A DNA stretch of 64,000 nucleotides from Sulfuriferula sp047300855. GTDB taxonomy: Bacteria > Pseudomonadota > Gammaproteobacteria > Burkholderiales > Sulfuriferulaceae. Made by a program: the position numbers and the translations under genes. Where the stretch lies: NCBI RefSeq assembly GCF_047300855.1, contig NZ_CP170197.1, positions 1 through 64,000 of the forward strand, written 5' to 3'. Below the pieces are notes generated by a model. The model worked only from the letters and a program-made list of their open reading frames with translations, ran no database searches and was not told the origin of the DNA. Below, one piece after another: positions 51,837 to 59,864 of this stretch; the first letter of the stretch is position 1, and each line of letters opens with the position of its first letter.

Positions 51837-52700
51837 TCACTCCTTCTTAGAGCCGATTGGCGGGAACACCGGCTTGGTTTCTATTGATGTCGTAAATTCA
51901 GGGGTGGAGTAGATATATCGAAGCTCTATGCCCTGTTTTTGAAACAAAAGCAGCGCCCCTTCAGAACTTGCAATTACCGTAGCCATACCAGTGAAGTCCT
52001 TTGTCATTGTCATCTGCGGCTCTTGATCTCGCAACAAACTTGCGCGCATGCCCCCCATGAAAAACGCCACGATAATGAGAGCTGCCGTGATTGTTACAAA
52101 CGCAGCTGATGCCGCACGTCCTGAGCGCGCGGGACGCTTTTTGATTTTTCTGGAAAAGGTGCTTGGACTTGGTTGAAGAAAGAATCCAGATCGGACAAGC
52201 CCGGACAGGAGGACTAATACTATTGACATGCAGAGCCCAACACCGGAAATCCAAGTAATCGTAAATTTCACGTATATCCCCAACATCAGTAGAAGAAACA
52301 AAAATGCTTGAATAGCAATCCAAATGTGTCCTTCCCACTTGATGGTCTGGGTATGCGATCGGACGAAGCGGCGCTGATGTGTCCAATCCATTTTTCGGCT
52401 GAATCCGCGTTCCAGCCGATCGGTTAAGGCGAGAAAGGGAAGGATACCGAGCTGCAATATCGAAGTTAATACCCGCGCAAAAACCGCGCAAAAAAACATA
52501 TAAAACAGAAATGTAGCGGTCACTCCTTTGGCGAGCGGCATTCCGGCTACTGCCACGATCTGGAGTGGAACTTTCATCAAAAAGCCAGCGTAGTGCGCTA
52601 GCGATAGAGAAATGATTGCTAGGACGCCCCCGAGCACCGATGCTTTGTGATGCCACACTTCATAGAACCAGGTGCGGCCGGGCGGGAATGTGAATTGCAT
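51837..52700 (-). CDS. Multi-span membrane protein, integron cassette
   Basis: A 287-residue protein of unknown family with about six predicted transmembrane segments (including residues 22-42, 60-90, 128-150, 154-175 and 198-220) and a C-terminal soluble tail. Its start is 20 bp after a GTTGGGC core box on the minus strand. Cassette position is the main clue; no function is claimed. Confidence 0.75.
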   Translation of the reverse strand: MQFTFPPGRTWFYEVWHHKASVLGGVLAIISLSLAHYAGFLMKVPLQIVAVAGMPLAKGVTATFLFYMFFCAVFARVLTSILQLGILPFLALTDRLERGFSRKMDWTHQRRFVRSHTQTIKWEGHIWIAIQAFLFLLLMLGIYVKFTITWISGVGLCMSIVLVLLSGLVRSGFFLQPSPSTFSRKIKKRPARSGRAASAAFVTITAALIIVAFFMGGMRASLLRDQEPQMTMTKDFTGMATVIASSEGALLLFQKQGIELRYIYSTPEFTTSIETKPVFPPIGSKKE

Positions 52701-52720
52701 GCGAGGAATATTCCTATGAC

Positions 52721-52789
52721 GCCCAACGTAAAAGTAAGGGGCTGCGCGAGGGTTTCTTCGCGCAGCCCCTCTTGACTGCCGGGTTAGGA
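52721..52789 (-). other. attC-like recombination site 4
   Basis: GCCCAAC and GTTAGGA boxes enclose a perfect 13-bp stem AGGGGCTGCGCGA / TCGCGCAGCCCCT with a short loop. It is the clearest attC of the region and lies directly after the stop of the Cys-rich ORF. Confidence 0.85.
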
Positions 52790-52796
52790 GTGACGC

Positions 52797-52991
52797 TCAC
52801 CACGGTGTAAGACTAGGTGCATCTCTTTCAGCACAACATGTTTCTTTACACTTGGGACAGTAGCATTGCCGAATACATCCGCCAGAACCTTTGGGTGCAG
52901 GCGCGGGGTGGCAGTTTCCCTCGGCGGAGTATTCGTGGAGGCAATGCGGGCAGGTAACAATGCCATCTTCGTTGATTGTACATTCTGACAT
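52797..52991 (-). CDS. Small Cys-rich protein, integron cassette
   Basis: A 64-residue protein from the ATG at 52991 preceded by GGGGGAG. It is rich in cysteine (CPHCLHEY, CHPAP, CIRQCYCPKCKETCC), consistent with a zinc-binding fold. It is translated from the same cassette as the ORF upstream, from whose stop it is separated by 14 bp. No known family. Confidence 0.7.
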   Translation of the reverse strand: MSECTINEDGIVTCPHCLHEYSAEGNCHPAPAPKGSGGCIRQCYCPKCKETCCAERDAPSLTPW

Positions 52992-53005
52992 GCGACTCCC
53001 CCTCG

Positions 53006-53287
53006 TTATGAACAAGCCTTGTTGAACTCTTCCAGCAACTTTCCATATGCGGCAGACATATTATCCATATGGGTCTGAGCCGCAGTGTAACGCTCAGCAT
53101 GGTCTTCCATCAGTCTTTCAAACTCCTGAGCAGCTTTGGATACAGGGAATCCGGTCGTTCTAAAGCTGTCAACAAGAGCTTTTCTTGATTGTTGTAACAG
53201 CGCCCAGCATTCGTGCGCATGAACTGCGGACTGGCGAGCTTGCTCCCATATTGTTTTTGCTTGTGCGACTTGCTCACGGGTAATCAT
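53006..53287 (-). CDS. Small alpha-helical protein, integron cassette
   Basis: A 93-residue, probably all-helical protein with heptad-like stretches (QAKTIWEQARQSAVHAHECW, AQEFERLMEDHAERYTAAQ). The start follows GTTAGGAG on the minus strand, so the core site also provides its Shine-Dalgarno sequence. Part of a two-ORF cassette with the Cys-rich gene. No homologue recognised. Confidence 0.7.
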   Translation of the reverse strand: MITREQVAQAKTIWEQARQSAVHAHECWALLQQSRKALVDSFRTTGFPVSKAAQEFERLMEDHAERYTAAQTHMDNMSAAYGKLLEEFNKACS

Positions 53288-53294
53288 GGGGAAC

Positions 53295-53301
53295 TCCTAA
53301 C
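53295..53301 (-). other. attC/attI core box at the cassette edge
   Basis: TCCTAAC on the plus strand (GTTAGGA on the minus) marks the upstream edge of the last cassette. No second box or stem is seen to its right, and no integrase gene lies in 53302-53498, so the partner site is missing or unrecognisable. The 197 bp before pyrC' hold no gene I can support. Confidence 0.55.
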
Positions 53302-53498
53302 GTAATATAGAAAACTATTTCATAGCGGAAGAAAGTCGCCTAAAACTAAGATCGTCGTCAAGTAACATAATGAATCGTTTTTTTCATTGAGTTAGCAGAT
53401 CTTCAGGCTGGACTATTAATAATAGGGCAACCTAAAAATTCACGGATGAAAGCTGAAGTCGTTTTACAAGATCCACCCAGGTTGCCCGACCCTGATCG

Positions 53499-54797
53499 CT
53501 ACTTCCGCCCCTGACCATTCTCCCCCGCCTCAAACACCACATGCCCCTCCACCAGCGTGGCCGTTACCTTCCCCTGCATTTCATAACCCAAAAACGGTGT
53601 GTTCTTGCCCTGGCTTTTGAGTACGCTGGATGCGACTATCCACGTGGCTTCAGGGTCGAACACGCAGATGTCTGCAGCGTGGCCGATGGCCAGGTGCCCG
53701 GCGTCGAGGCCGAGGATATGGGCGGGCTGATGGGTGATGCGCGCCAGCGCCTGGCTGAGTGGGATGTCGTTTTCGCGCGCCCATTTCAGCGTCAAAGGCA
53801 ACAATAGTTCCAGCCCGGTGGCGCCGGGTTCGGATTCGCCGAAGGGCATTTGCTTGCCGTCTTCGTCCACCGGGGTGTGGTCGGAGCACAGCGCGTCCAC
53901 GGTGCCATCGGCGAGCGCGGCGCGGATGGCATCGCGGTCGCGCAGGCTGCGCAGCGGGGGCACGAGATGGTGGTTGGTGTCGAAATAGCCGATGTCCATT
54001 TCGCTGAGGTGGACGTGGTTGATGCCGACGTCGCAGCTTACGTTGAGGCCTTCGGCCTTGGCGGTGCGCACCATCGCCAGACTCTCGGCGGCGGAAAGAC
54101 GGCACAGGTGCACGCGCGCGCCGGTTTCCCTGGCCAGCAGCAGGATGGTGGCGAGCGCCACGGTCTCCGCACTGGTGGGGATGGCGGGCAAACCCAGGCG
54201 CGTGGCGACAAAGCCGTCGTGCGCCACGCCGCCTTTGGCGAGGTAGGCGTCCTGCGGGCGCAGCCACACAGTAAATCCGAAGGTGGCGGCGTATTCCAGC
54301 GCGCGCACCAGCACCTGGGTGTCGGTAATGGGGGCGTCGGCCTGGGAGAAGCCCACGCAGCCGGCGTCGCGCAGCTCGGCCATTTCGGTGAGGCGCGCGC
54401 CTTCCAGTTTCTGGGTCAGCGCGCCGATCGGATAGACCCGTGCCTGGTTGAGATTCTGGGCGCGGAACTTGAGCATTTCCACCAGGCCGGGTTCGTCCAG
54501 CGGCGGGTCGGTGTCGGGCGGGCAGGCCAGGCTGGTGATGCCGCCGGCGCACGCGGCATCCATTTCCGATTCGAGCGTGGCCTTGTATTCAAAGCCCGGC
54601 TCGCGCAGGCGCGCGGCGAGATCGACCAGGCCGGGGCAGACGATGCAGTGACTGGCGTCGATCACGCGGTTGGCGTGAAAGTCCTTGGGTGCGTTGCCGA
54701 TGGCAGCGATTTTGCCGGCTGCGATATAGAGGTCGGCGTGGGTGTCGAGTCCGTGCTTGGGGTCGATCAGGCGGCCGTTCTTGATGTGAATTTTCAT
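53499..54797 (-). CDS. Dihydroorotase-like protein PyrC' (probably inactive)
   Basis: A 432-residue amidohydrolase-fold protein next to pyrB. In active dihydroorotases the first metal motif is D-x-H-x-H-x-REPG; here residues 59-68 read DLAARLREPG, so both histidines are replaced (Ala61, Arg63). The later SDHTPVD motif survives. This matches the PyrC'/PyrX proteins that assemble with the ATCase as non-catalytic partners in Pseudomonas. A separate, active dihydroorotase should exist elsewhere. Last gene of the yqgE-ruvX-pyrR-pyrB-pyrC' operon. Confidence 0.9.
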   Translation of the reverse strand: MKIHIKNGRLIDPKHGLDTHADLYIAAGKIAAIGNAPKDFHANRVIDASHCIVCPGLVDLAARLREPGFEYKATLESEMDAACAGGITSLACPPDTDPPLDEPGLVEMLKFRAQNLNQARVYPIGALTQKLEGARLTEMAELRDAGCVGFSQADAPITDTQVLVRALEYAATFGFTVWLRPQDAYLAKGGVAHDGFVATRLGLPAIPTSAETVALATILLLARETGARVHLCRLSAAESLAMVRTAKAEGLNVSCDVGINHVHLSEMDIGYFDTNHHLVPPLRSLRDRDAIRAALADGTVDALCSDHTPVDEDGKQMPFGESEPGATGLELLLPLTLKWARENDIPLSQALARITHQPAHILGLDAGHLAIGHAADICVFDPEATWIVASSVLKSQGKNTPFLGYEMQGKVTATLVEGHVVFEAGENGQGRK

Positions 54798-54798
54798 G

Positions 54799-55749
54799 TC
54801 AGTTTCCCGCCAGTATGCTCATTACCGCCATGCGCACGGCGATGCCGTAAGTCACCTGCGGCAGGATGACCGATTGCTTGCCGTCGGCCACGGCCGAGTC
54901 GATCTCGACGCCGCGGTTCATCGGGCCGGGGTGCATGACGATGGCGTCGGGCCGGGCCAGCGTCAGCTTGTCCGGGGTCAGGCCGTAGTATTTGAAGTAT
55001 TCCTGCGCGCTGGGCAGCAGTGCGCCGCGCATGCGCTCGTTTTGCAGGCGCAGCATGATGACCACGTCGACGTCTTTCAGCCCCTTTGCCATTTCGTGGT
55101 AGACGTGCACGCCGAGCTGCTCGACGCCGGTGGGCAGCAGCGTCTTGGGGGCGATCACGCGCACTTCGGGCACGCCCAGTGTGGTCAGCGCGTGGATTTG
55201 CGAGCGCGCCACGCGCGAGTGCAGCACGTCGCCGACGATGGCGACGCGCAGGTTGTGGAATTCGCCCTTGTATTTGCGGATGGTGAACATGTCCAGCAAG
55301 CCCTGGGTCGGATGGGCGTGGCGGCCATCGCCGGCATTGACGACGTGGATGTGCGGCGCCACGTGGCGCGCAATCATGTGCGCGGCGCCGCTCTGTGCGT
55401 GGCGTACCACGAACATGTCGGCCTGCATGGCGGCGAGGTTGTCCACGGTGTCGAGCAGGGTTTCGCCCTTGCTCTGGCTGGAGGCGTTGATGTTGAGATT
55501 GATGACGTCGGCGGACAGGCGCTTGGCGGCGATCTCGAAGGTGGTGCGAGTGCGCGTCGAGGGTTCGAAAAACAGGTTGAAAATCGCCTTGCCGCGCAGC
55601 AGCGGCACCTTTTTGACCTCCTGCTCGCTGACTGCGATGAAGCCCTCGGCGGTGTCCAGGATGTGGGTAAGGATGGCGCGCGGCAGGCCGTCTATGGTCA
55701 GCAGGTGCTTGAGCGCGCCGTCCTGGTTGAGTTGCGGGTTCAGGGTCAT
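54799..55749 (-). CDS. pyrB: Aspartate carbamoyltransferase
   Basis: A 316-residue ATCase catalytic chain. The carbamoyl-phosphate motif FEPSTRTRTTFEIAAKRLSADV, the QSKGETLLDT block and HPTQGLLDMFTI are present. It lacks the N-terminal extension of some Pseudomonas-type enzymes but is coupled to pyrC', which overlaps by 2-3 bp spacing. It overlaps pyrR by 4 bp. Confidence 0.97.
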   Translation of the reverse strand: MTLNPQLNQDGALKHLLTIDGLPRAILTHILDTAEGFIAVSEQEVKKVPLLRGKAIFNLFFEPSTRTRTTFEIAAKRLSADVINLNINASSQSKGETLLDTVDNLAAMQADMFVVRHAQSGAAHMIARHVAPHIHVVNAGDGRHAHPTQGLLDMFTIRKYKGEFHNLRVAIVGDVLHSRVARSQIHALTTLGVPEVRVIAPKTLLPTGVEQLGVHVYHEMAKGLKDVDVVIMLRLQNERMRGALLPSAQEYFKYYGLTPDKLTLARPDAIVMHPGPMNRGVEIDSAVADGKQSVILPQVTYGIAVRMAVMSILAGN

Positions 55750-56255
55750 TTGAGATCAACCAGTTTGAGGTTGAGACGGCCCGCGTCGTCGCGGACAAGG
55801 TGGATATGCTGGTGTGGTGGGACGCTTGCCGTGGCGCCGACAAAATCCGCCATGATCGGCAGTTCGCGGTCGCCCACCCGGTCCACCAGCACGGCAAGGC
55901 GGATGCGCGCCGGGCGGCCGTAGTCGAACAGTGCGTTCATCGCGGCGCGCACCGAGCGGCCGGTGTAGAGCACGTCGTCCACCAGCAGAATGTCGCGCCC
56001 TTCCACCTCGAACGGCAGGCGCGTCGGTTTGACCTGCGCATGCAGGCCGATGCGGTCGAAGTCGTCGCGGTAAAAGGAGATGTCGAGGTCGCCATGCGGC
56101 ATGTCCGGGTCAAGCAGCGCGTGCATTTGCTGTGCTGCCCACACGCCGCCGGTGTACATGCCCACCAGCACGGTGTTGGGCGTTAGCGTGGGTTTGATTG
56201 CCGCCGCCAGTTGGGCGACGAGCGTTTCTGCGTCAGGCAAGGTAATGATGGGCAT
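55746..56255 (-). CDS. pyrR: PyrR bifunctional regulator / uracil phosphoribosyltransferase
   Basis: A 169-residue phosphoribosyltransferase-fold protein with the PRPP loop ILLVDDVLYTGRSVRAAMNAL and the VGMYTGGVWAA start region. In proteobacteria PyrR is usually not an attenuator protein, so its main role may be uracil salvage. Its start overlaps the ruvX stop by 23 bp. Confidence 0.92.
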   Translation of the reverse strand: MPIITLPDAETLVAQLAAAIKPTLTPNTVLVGMYTGGVWAAQQMHALLDPDMPHGDLDISFYRDDFDRIGLHAQVKPTRLPFEVEGRDILLVDDVLYTGRSVRAAMNALFDYGRPARIRLAVLVDRVGDRELPIMADFVGATASVPPHQHIHLVRDDAGRLNLKLVDLK

Positions 56256-56673
56256 GATCGGGTTCGTCGAAATAATGTTGCAGGATGTGCTGGGCGGCGA
56301 CCTGGTCGAGCACAGATTTTTGCTGGCGCCCGCGAATGCCGGATTCGTTCAGTGTGGAGCTGGCCGCAGCGGAACTGTAACTTTCGTCTACCAGCGCCAC
56401 GTTCAAGCCGAAGCGTCCCTTGAGGCGCTGGGCGAAGCGCAGGCAGGTGGGTGCAAATTCGTGGGCGCTGTCGTCGCCGCGGTGCGGAATGCCGACCACG
56501 GCCAGCGCCGGCTGCCATTCCTCGATAAGCTTGCCGATGCGGGCAAAGCGCGCATCGGTGGTTTCAATGGCGATGGTTTCCAGCGGGTGAGCAAGTTTCA
56601 GTTCCAGAGTGCCGACGGCCACACCGATGCGTTTCAGGCCGAAGTCGAAGCCCAACACGCTGCCCGAACCCAT
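56233..56673 (-). CDS. ruvX: Putative Holliday junction resolvase RuvX/YqgF
   Basis: A 146-residue RNase-H-like protein with the family N-terminus LGFDFGLKRIGVAVG (catalytic Asp) and VDESYSSAAAS; the later GRQQKSVLDQVAAQHIL holds the last acidic residue. Implicated in 16S rRNA maturation or resolution in E. coli. The ATG is the TGATG overlap with yqgE, so a much longer open frame upstream is not the gene. Confidence 0.93.
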   Translation of the reverse strand: MGSGSVLGFDFGLKRIGVAVGTLELKLAHPLETIAIETTDARFARIGKLIEEWQPALAVVGIPHRGDDSAHEFAPTCLRFAQRLKGRFGLNVALVDESYSSAAASSTLNESGIRGRQQKSVLDQVAAQHILQHYFDEPDHAHHYLA

Positions 56674-57233
56674 CAGGCGTGGCCCGCGTCGTCCGACAGC
56701 ATGGCAAAGTCGATGCCAAGGATTTTCATCGCAGCATTCAGGCGCTCTTCCACCGGCAAGTCGAAAATCACCTGCGGATCGGCCTTGACCGACAGCCAGG
56801 CGTTTTGCCCGAGTTCGTCTTCCAGCTGCCCTGGCGACCAGCCTGAATAACCGAGCGACACCATCAGCTTGTCCGGGCCGTGGCCGCGACCGACGGCTTC
56901 GAGAATGTCTTTGGAGGTGGTCAGCCCGAGGCGCTCGTTCACCGCCATGGTCGACTGCCATTCCCCGGCCGGCTGGTGCAGCACAAAGCCGCGCTCGGTC
57001 TGCACCGGGCCGCCGTAGTAGACGGCCTGCCCGGCCAGTTCGGTGCGTTCCAGCTCGATGCCGATCTGGTCGAACAATGCCGCCATATCCAGATCGGTAG
57101 GCCGATTCACAATCACACCGAGCGCACCTTCCTCGTTGTGCTCGCAGATATAGGTCAGGGTTTTGGAAAAATTGGGGTCGACCATGTTGGGCATGGCGAT
57201 CAGGAAGTGGTCGGTAAGGTTAACGGTTTGCAT
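56673..57233 (-). CDS. YqgE/AlgH family protein
   Basis: A 186-residue protein of the UPF0301/AlgH family: LTDHFLIAMPNMVDPNFSKTLTYICEHNEEGALGVIVNRP, VYYGGPVQTERGFVLH and GYSGWSPGQLEDELGQNAW. Always found upstream of ruvX, as here. Its function is unknown. First gene of the pyr operon. Confidence 0.93.
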   Translation of the reverse strand: MQTVNLTDHFLIAMPNMVDPNFSKTLTYICEHNEEGALGVIVNRPTDLDMAALFDQIGIELERTELAGQAVYYGGPVQTERGFVLHQPAGEWQSTMAVNERLGLTTSKDILEAVGRGHGPDKLMVSLGYSGWSPGQLEDELGQNAWLSVKADPQVIFDLPVEERLNAAMKILGIDFAMLSDDAGHA

Positions 57234-57301
57234 GTGAATTCAATTGTAACGGCCTAGCGCATCAATCACAATTTAGCCTGATAAATACTTTTCAAAATAG
57301 C

Positions 57302-58732
57302 ATGCCCGAATTTGACACTGCGCTGGTCTGGTTGCGCCGCGACCTGCGGCTGGACGACCACGCTGCGCTCTATCATGCCCTGAAATCGAGCCGCGCCGTG
57401 ATACCCGTATTCATTTTCGACACGGACATTCTCGATGCATTACCCGACCGTGCCGACCGCCGTGTGGAATTCATCCGGGAGAGCTTGCACGCACTCAAGC
57501 TGGAGCTGGAGGCGCATGGCAGCAGCCTGATTACGCGTTATGGCCGGGCGTGCGAGCTGATTCCGCAGCTGGTGCACGCATTGAATGCCCAGGCGGTATT
57601 CTGCAACCGCGATTATGAGCCTGCCGCCATCGCCCGCGATGCCGAGGTGGCCGAACAGTTGTCACAAAACGGCCGGGTTCTGCGCGCGTTCAAGGATCAG
57701 GTGATTTTCGACGCCGATGAAGTGCTCACCCAGGCGGGCAAGCCGTTTGGGGTGTTTACGCCCTACAAGAACGCCTGGCTGAAAAAACTTTCACCGTTTT
57801 ATCTCACGCCTTACCCGGTGTCGCGTTATCTGGAGCGGCTCGCACCCATGCCGCCGCAGCCGCTGCCCTGCCTCGACAGTATGGGATTTTCGCGCACCAA
57901 TCTGGACGCGCTGGGCATTCAGGCCGGCAGCGCCGGAGCGCAGCTCCTGTTCGAAGATTTTATCGGGCGCATGGACCGCTACAAGGCGGCGCGCGATTAC
58001 CCGGCACTTGAAGGGCCGTCATGTCTTTCGGTGCACTTGCGTTTTGGCACCGTGTCCATCCGCCAATTGGTGACGACAGCAGACGGCAGCGGTGGGGAAG
58101 GTGCGCAGACCTGGCTGTCGGAATTGATCTGGCGCGAGTTTTACCAGCAAGTGCTTTGGCACCATCCGCGCGTGGCGGCCGGACAGGCCTACAAGCCGGA
58201 GTTCGACGCCATTGCCTGGCCGAATCCCGCGGGACATTTTGCCGCCTGGTGCGAAGCGCGTACCGGCTACCCGCTGGTCGACGCCGCGATGCGCCAGCTC
58301 AACCAGACCGGCACCATGCACAACCGCCTGCGCATGGTGGCGGCGTCGTTTCTGGTGAAAGATCTGCATGTGGACTGGCGTCTGGGTGAACGCTATTTCG
58401 CCGGCCGGCTGATCGATTTCGACCTCGCCGCCAACAATGGCGGCTGGCAATGGGCGGCCTCCACCGGCTGCGACGCGCAACCGTGGTTCCGTATTTTCAA
58501 CCCGATTACCCAGTCGGAAAAATTCGACGCCGAGGGCAAATTCATCAAGCGCTATCTGCCTGAATTGGCGGCCTTGCCTGCGCGCTACATCCATACGCCA
58601 TGGTTGTTAACGGCGGATCTTCAGCACGCGTATGGGGTGACGATAGGCCGAGATTATCCGGCCCCGATTGTCGACCACGCTGCCGCGCGGGCGCGGACAC
58701 TTGCCCTATACAAGGCAGCCGGAAAAAACTGA
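57302..58732 (+). CDS. phr: Deoxyribodipyrimidine photo-lyase
   Basis: A 476-residue class I CPD photolyase with an N-terminal antenna domain (LVWLRRDLRLDDHAALYHAL) and a C-terminal FAD domain. Visible motifs include WREFYQQVLWHHPRV, TGYPLVDAAMRQLNQTGTMHNRLRM and NNGGWQWAASTGCDAQPWFRIFNP. It repairs UV-induced pyrimidine dimers in light. Divergent from yqgE. Confidence 0.96.
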   Translation: MPEFDTALVWLRRDLRLDDHAALYHALKSSRAVIPVFIFDTDILDALPDRADRRVEFIRESLHALKLELEAHGSSLITRYGRACELIPQLVHALNAQAVFCNRDYEPAAIARDAEVAEQLSQNGRVLRAFKDQVIFDADEVLTQAGKPFGVFTPYKNAWLKKLSPFYLTPYPVSRYLERLAPMPPQPLPCLDSMGFSRTNLDALGIQAGSAGAQLLFEDFIGRMDRYKAARDYPALEGPSCLSVHLRFGTVSIRQLVTTADGSGGEGAQTWLSELIWREFYQQVLWHHPRVAAGQAYKPEFDAIAWPNPAGHFAAWCEARTGYPLVDAAMRQLNQTGTMHNRLRMVAASFLVKDLHVDWRLGERYFAGRLIDFDLAANNGGWQWAASTGCDAQPWFRIFNPITQSEKFDAEGKFIKRYLPELAALPARYIHTPWLLTADLQHAYGVTIGRDYPAPIVDHAAARARTLALYKAAGKN

Positions 58733-58742
58733 ATGCCCAAAT

Positions 58743-58772
58743 AAAAAAGGGCGCAGCCTGCGCTGCGCCCTT
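58743..58772 (-). terminator. Intrinsic terminator of fbp
   Basis: The stem AAGGGCGCAGC / GCTGCGCCCTT with a CTGC loop has an A6 run on its left side, which becomes a U-run for minus-strand transcription. It therefore ends the fbp transcript 24 bp after its stop; it may also end phr. Confidence 0.9.
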
Positions 58773-58796
58773 AGATGTTTATTACCGATCCGGAAT

Positions 58797-59810
58797 TTAA
58801 GCTTCCTTGTGGTAGGCAACCACTTTTTCCACTTCGTTTTTCGAGCCGAGGATGACCGGCACGCGCTGGTGCAGGCCTTCCGGCTGGAGTTCGAGGATGC
58901 GTTCGCGACCGGTGCTGGAAGCGCCGCCGGCCTGCTCGACGATGAAGCTCATCGGGTTGGCCTCATACAGCAGGCGCAGTTTGCCGGCCTTGGCGGGGTC
59001 TTTGGTGTCCTTGGGGTACATGAAGATGCCGCCGCGGACCAGGATGCGGTGCACTTCGGCCACCATGGAAGCGACCCAGCGCATGTTGAAGTCGCGCGCA
59101 CGCGGCCCGGTCTTGCCTTCCAGGCATTCCTGCACGTAGCGCTTGACCGGGGCTTCCCAGAAACGCTGGTTGGAAGCGTTGATGGCGAATTCCTTGGTGT
59201 CGGCGGGAATGGTCATGTTGGGGTGGGTGAGAATGAACTCGCCGATGTCGCGATCCAGCGTGAAGCCATTGACGCCGTGGCCGGTGGTCAGCACCAGCAT
59301 GGTGGAGGAACCATACAGCGCATAACCGGCGGCAACCTGCTTGGTGCCCGGCTGCAGGAAGGACTCGGCAGTGGGCGCATCGCCTTCGCCGGGGCAGCGC
59401 AGAATGGAGAAAATGGTGCCGACGGAGATGTTGACGTCGACGTTGGACGAGCCGTCCAGCGGGTCGAACACCAGCAGGTATTTGCCGCGCGGGTACTGGC
59501 CGGGAATCTGGTAGACGTCATCCATCTCCTCGGAGGCCATGGCGGCAAGGTGGCCCGCCCACTCGTTGGACTGGATGAAGATTTCGTTGGTGATGACGTC
59601 GAGCTTCTTCTGGGTTTCGCCCTGCACGTTTTCTGAATCGAGGCTGCCCATCACGCCGATTAGCGCGCCTTTGTTGACGGCATTGGAGATGACCTTGCAG
59701 GCCGTGACGATGTCATTCAGCAGCGAAGTGAAATCACCGGTCGCGCCCTTGATCTGGCGCTGCTCTTCGATGATGAACTGGGTGATAGTGGTGCCGATAT
59801 GCATGGCCAA
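58797..59810 (-). CDS. fbp: Fructose-1,6-bisphosphatase class I
   Basis: A 337-residue FBPase for gluconeogenesis (or the Calvin cycle). The metal-binding LVFDPLDGSSNVDVNISVGTIF motif, SEEMDDVYQIPGQYPRG, and the C-terminal GGIFMYPKDTKDPAKAGKLRLLYEANPMSFIVEQAGG are intact. It ends in an intrinsic terminator. Confidence 0.97.
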   Translation of the reverse strand: MAMHIGTTITQFIIEEQRQIKGATGDFTSLLNDIVTACKVISNAVNKGALIGVMGSLDSENVQGETQKKLDVITNEIFIQSNEWAGHLAAMASEEMDDVYQIPGQYPRGKYLLVFDPLDGSSNVDVNISVGTIFSILRCPGEGDAPTAESFLQPGTKQVAAGYALYGSSTMLVLTTGHGVNGFTLDRDIGEFILTHPNMTIPADTKEFAINASNQRFWEAPVKRYVQECLEGKTGPRARDFNMRWVASMVAEVHRILVRGGIFMYPKDTKDPAKAGKLRLLYEANPMSFIVEQAGGASSTGRERILELQPEGLHQRVPVILGSKNEVEKVVAYHKEA

Positions 59811-59864
59811 AGCCTTTCCAGAATATTCAAAAGTACTAATTATATCAGATTGATGCCGGCCAGC

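Noticed and set aside
53334..53350. AGTCGCCTAAAACTAAG, reminiscent of the attI1 end of class 1 integrons
   Set aside because: It has no GTTRRRY core in the right place or orientation, and no intI gene follows; the likeness is short and may be chance.
54796..55923. Plus-strand 375-codon open frame opposite pyrB/pyrR
   Set aside because: Antisense to well-supported pyr genes and low-complexity in translation.
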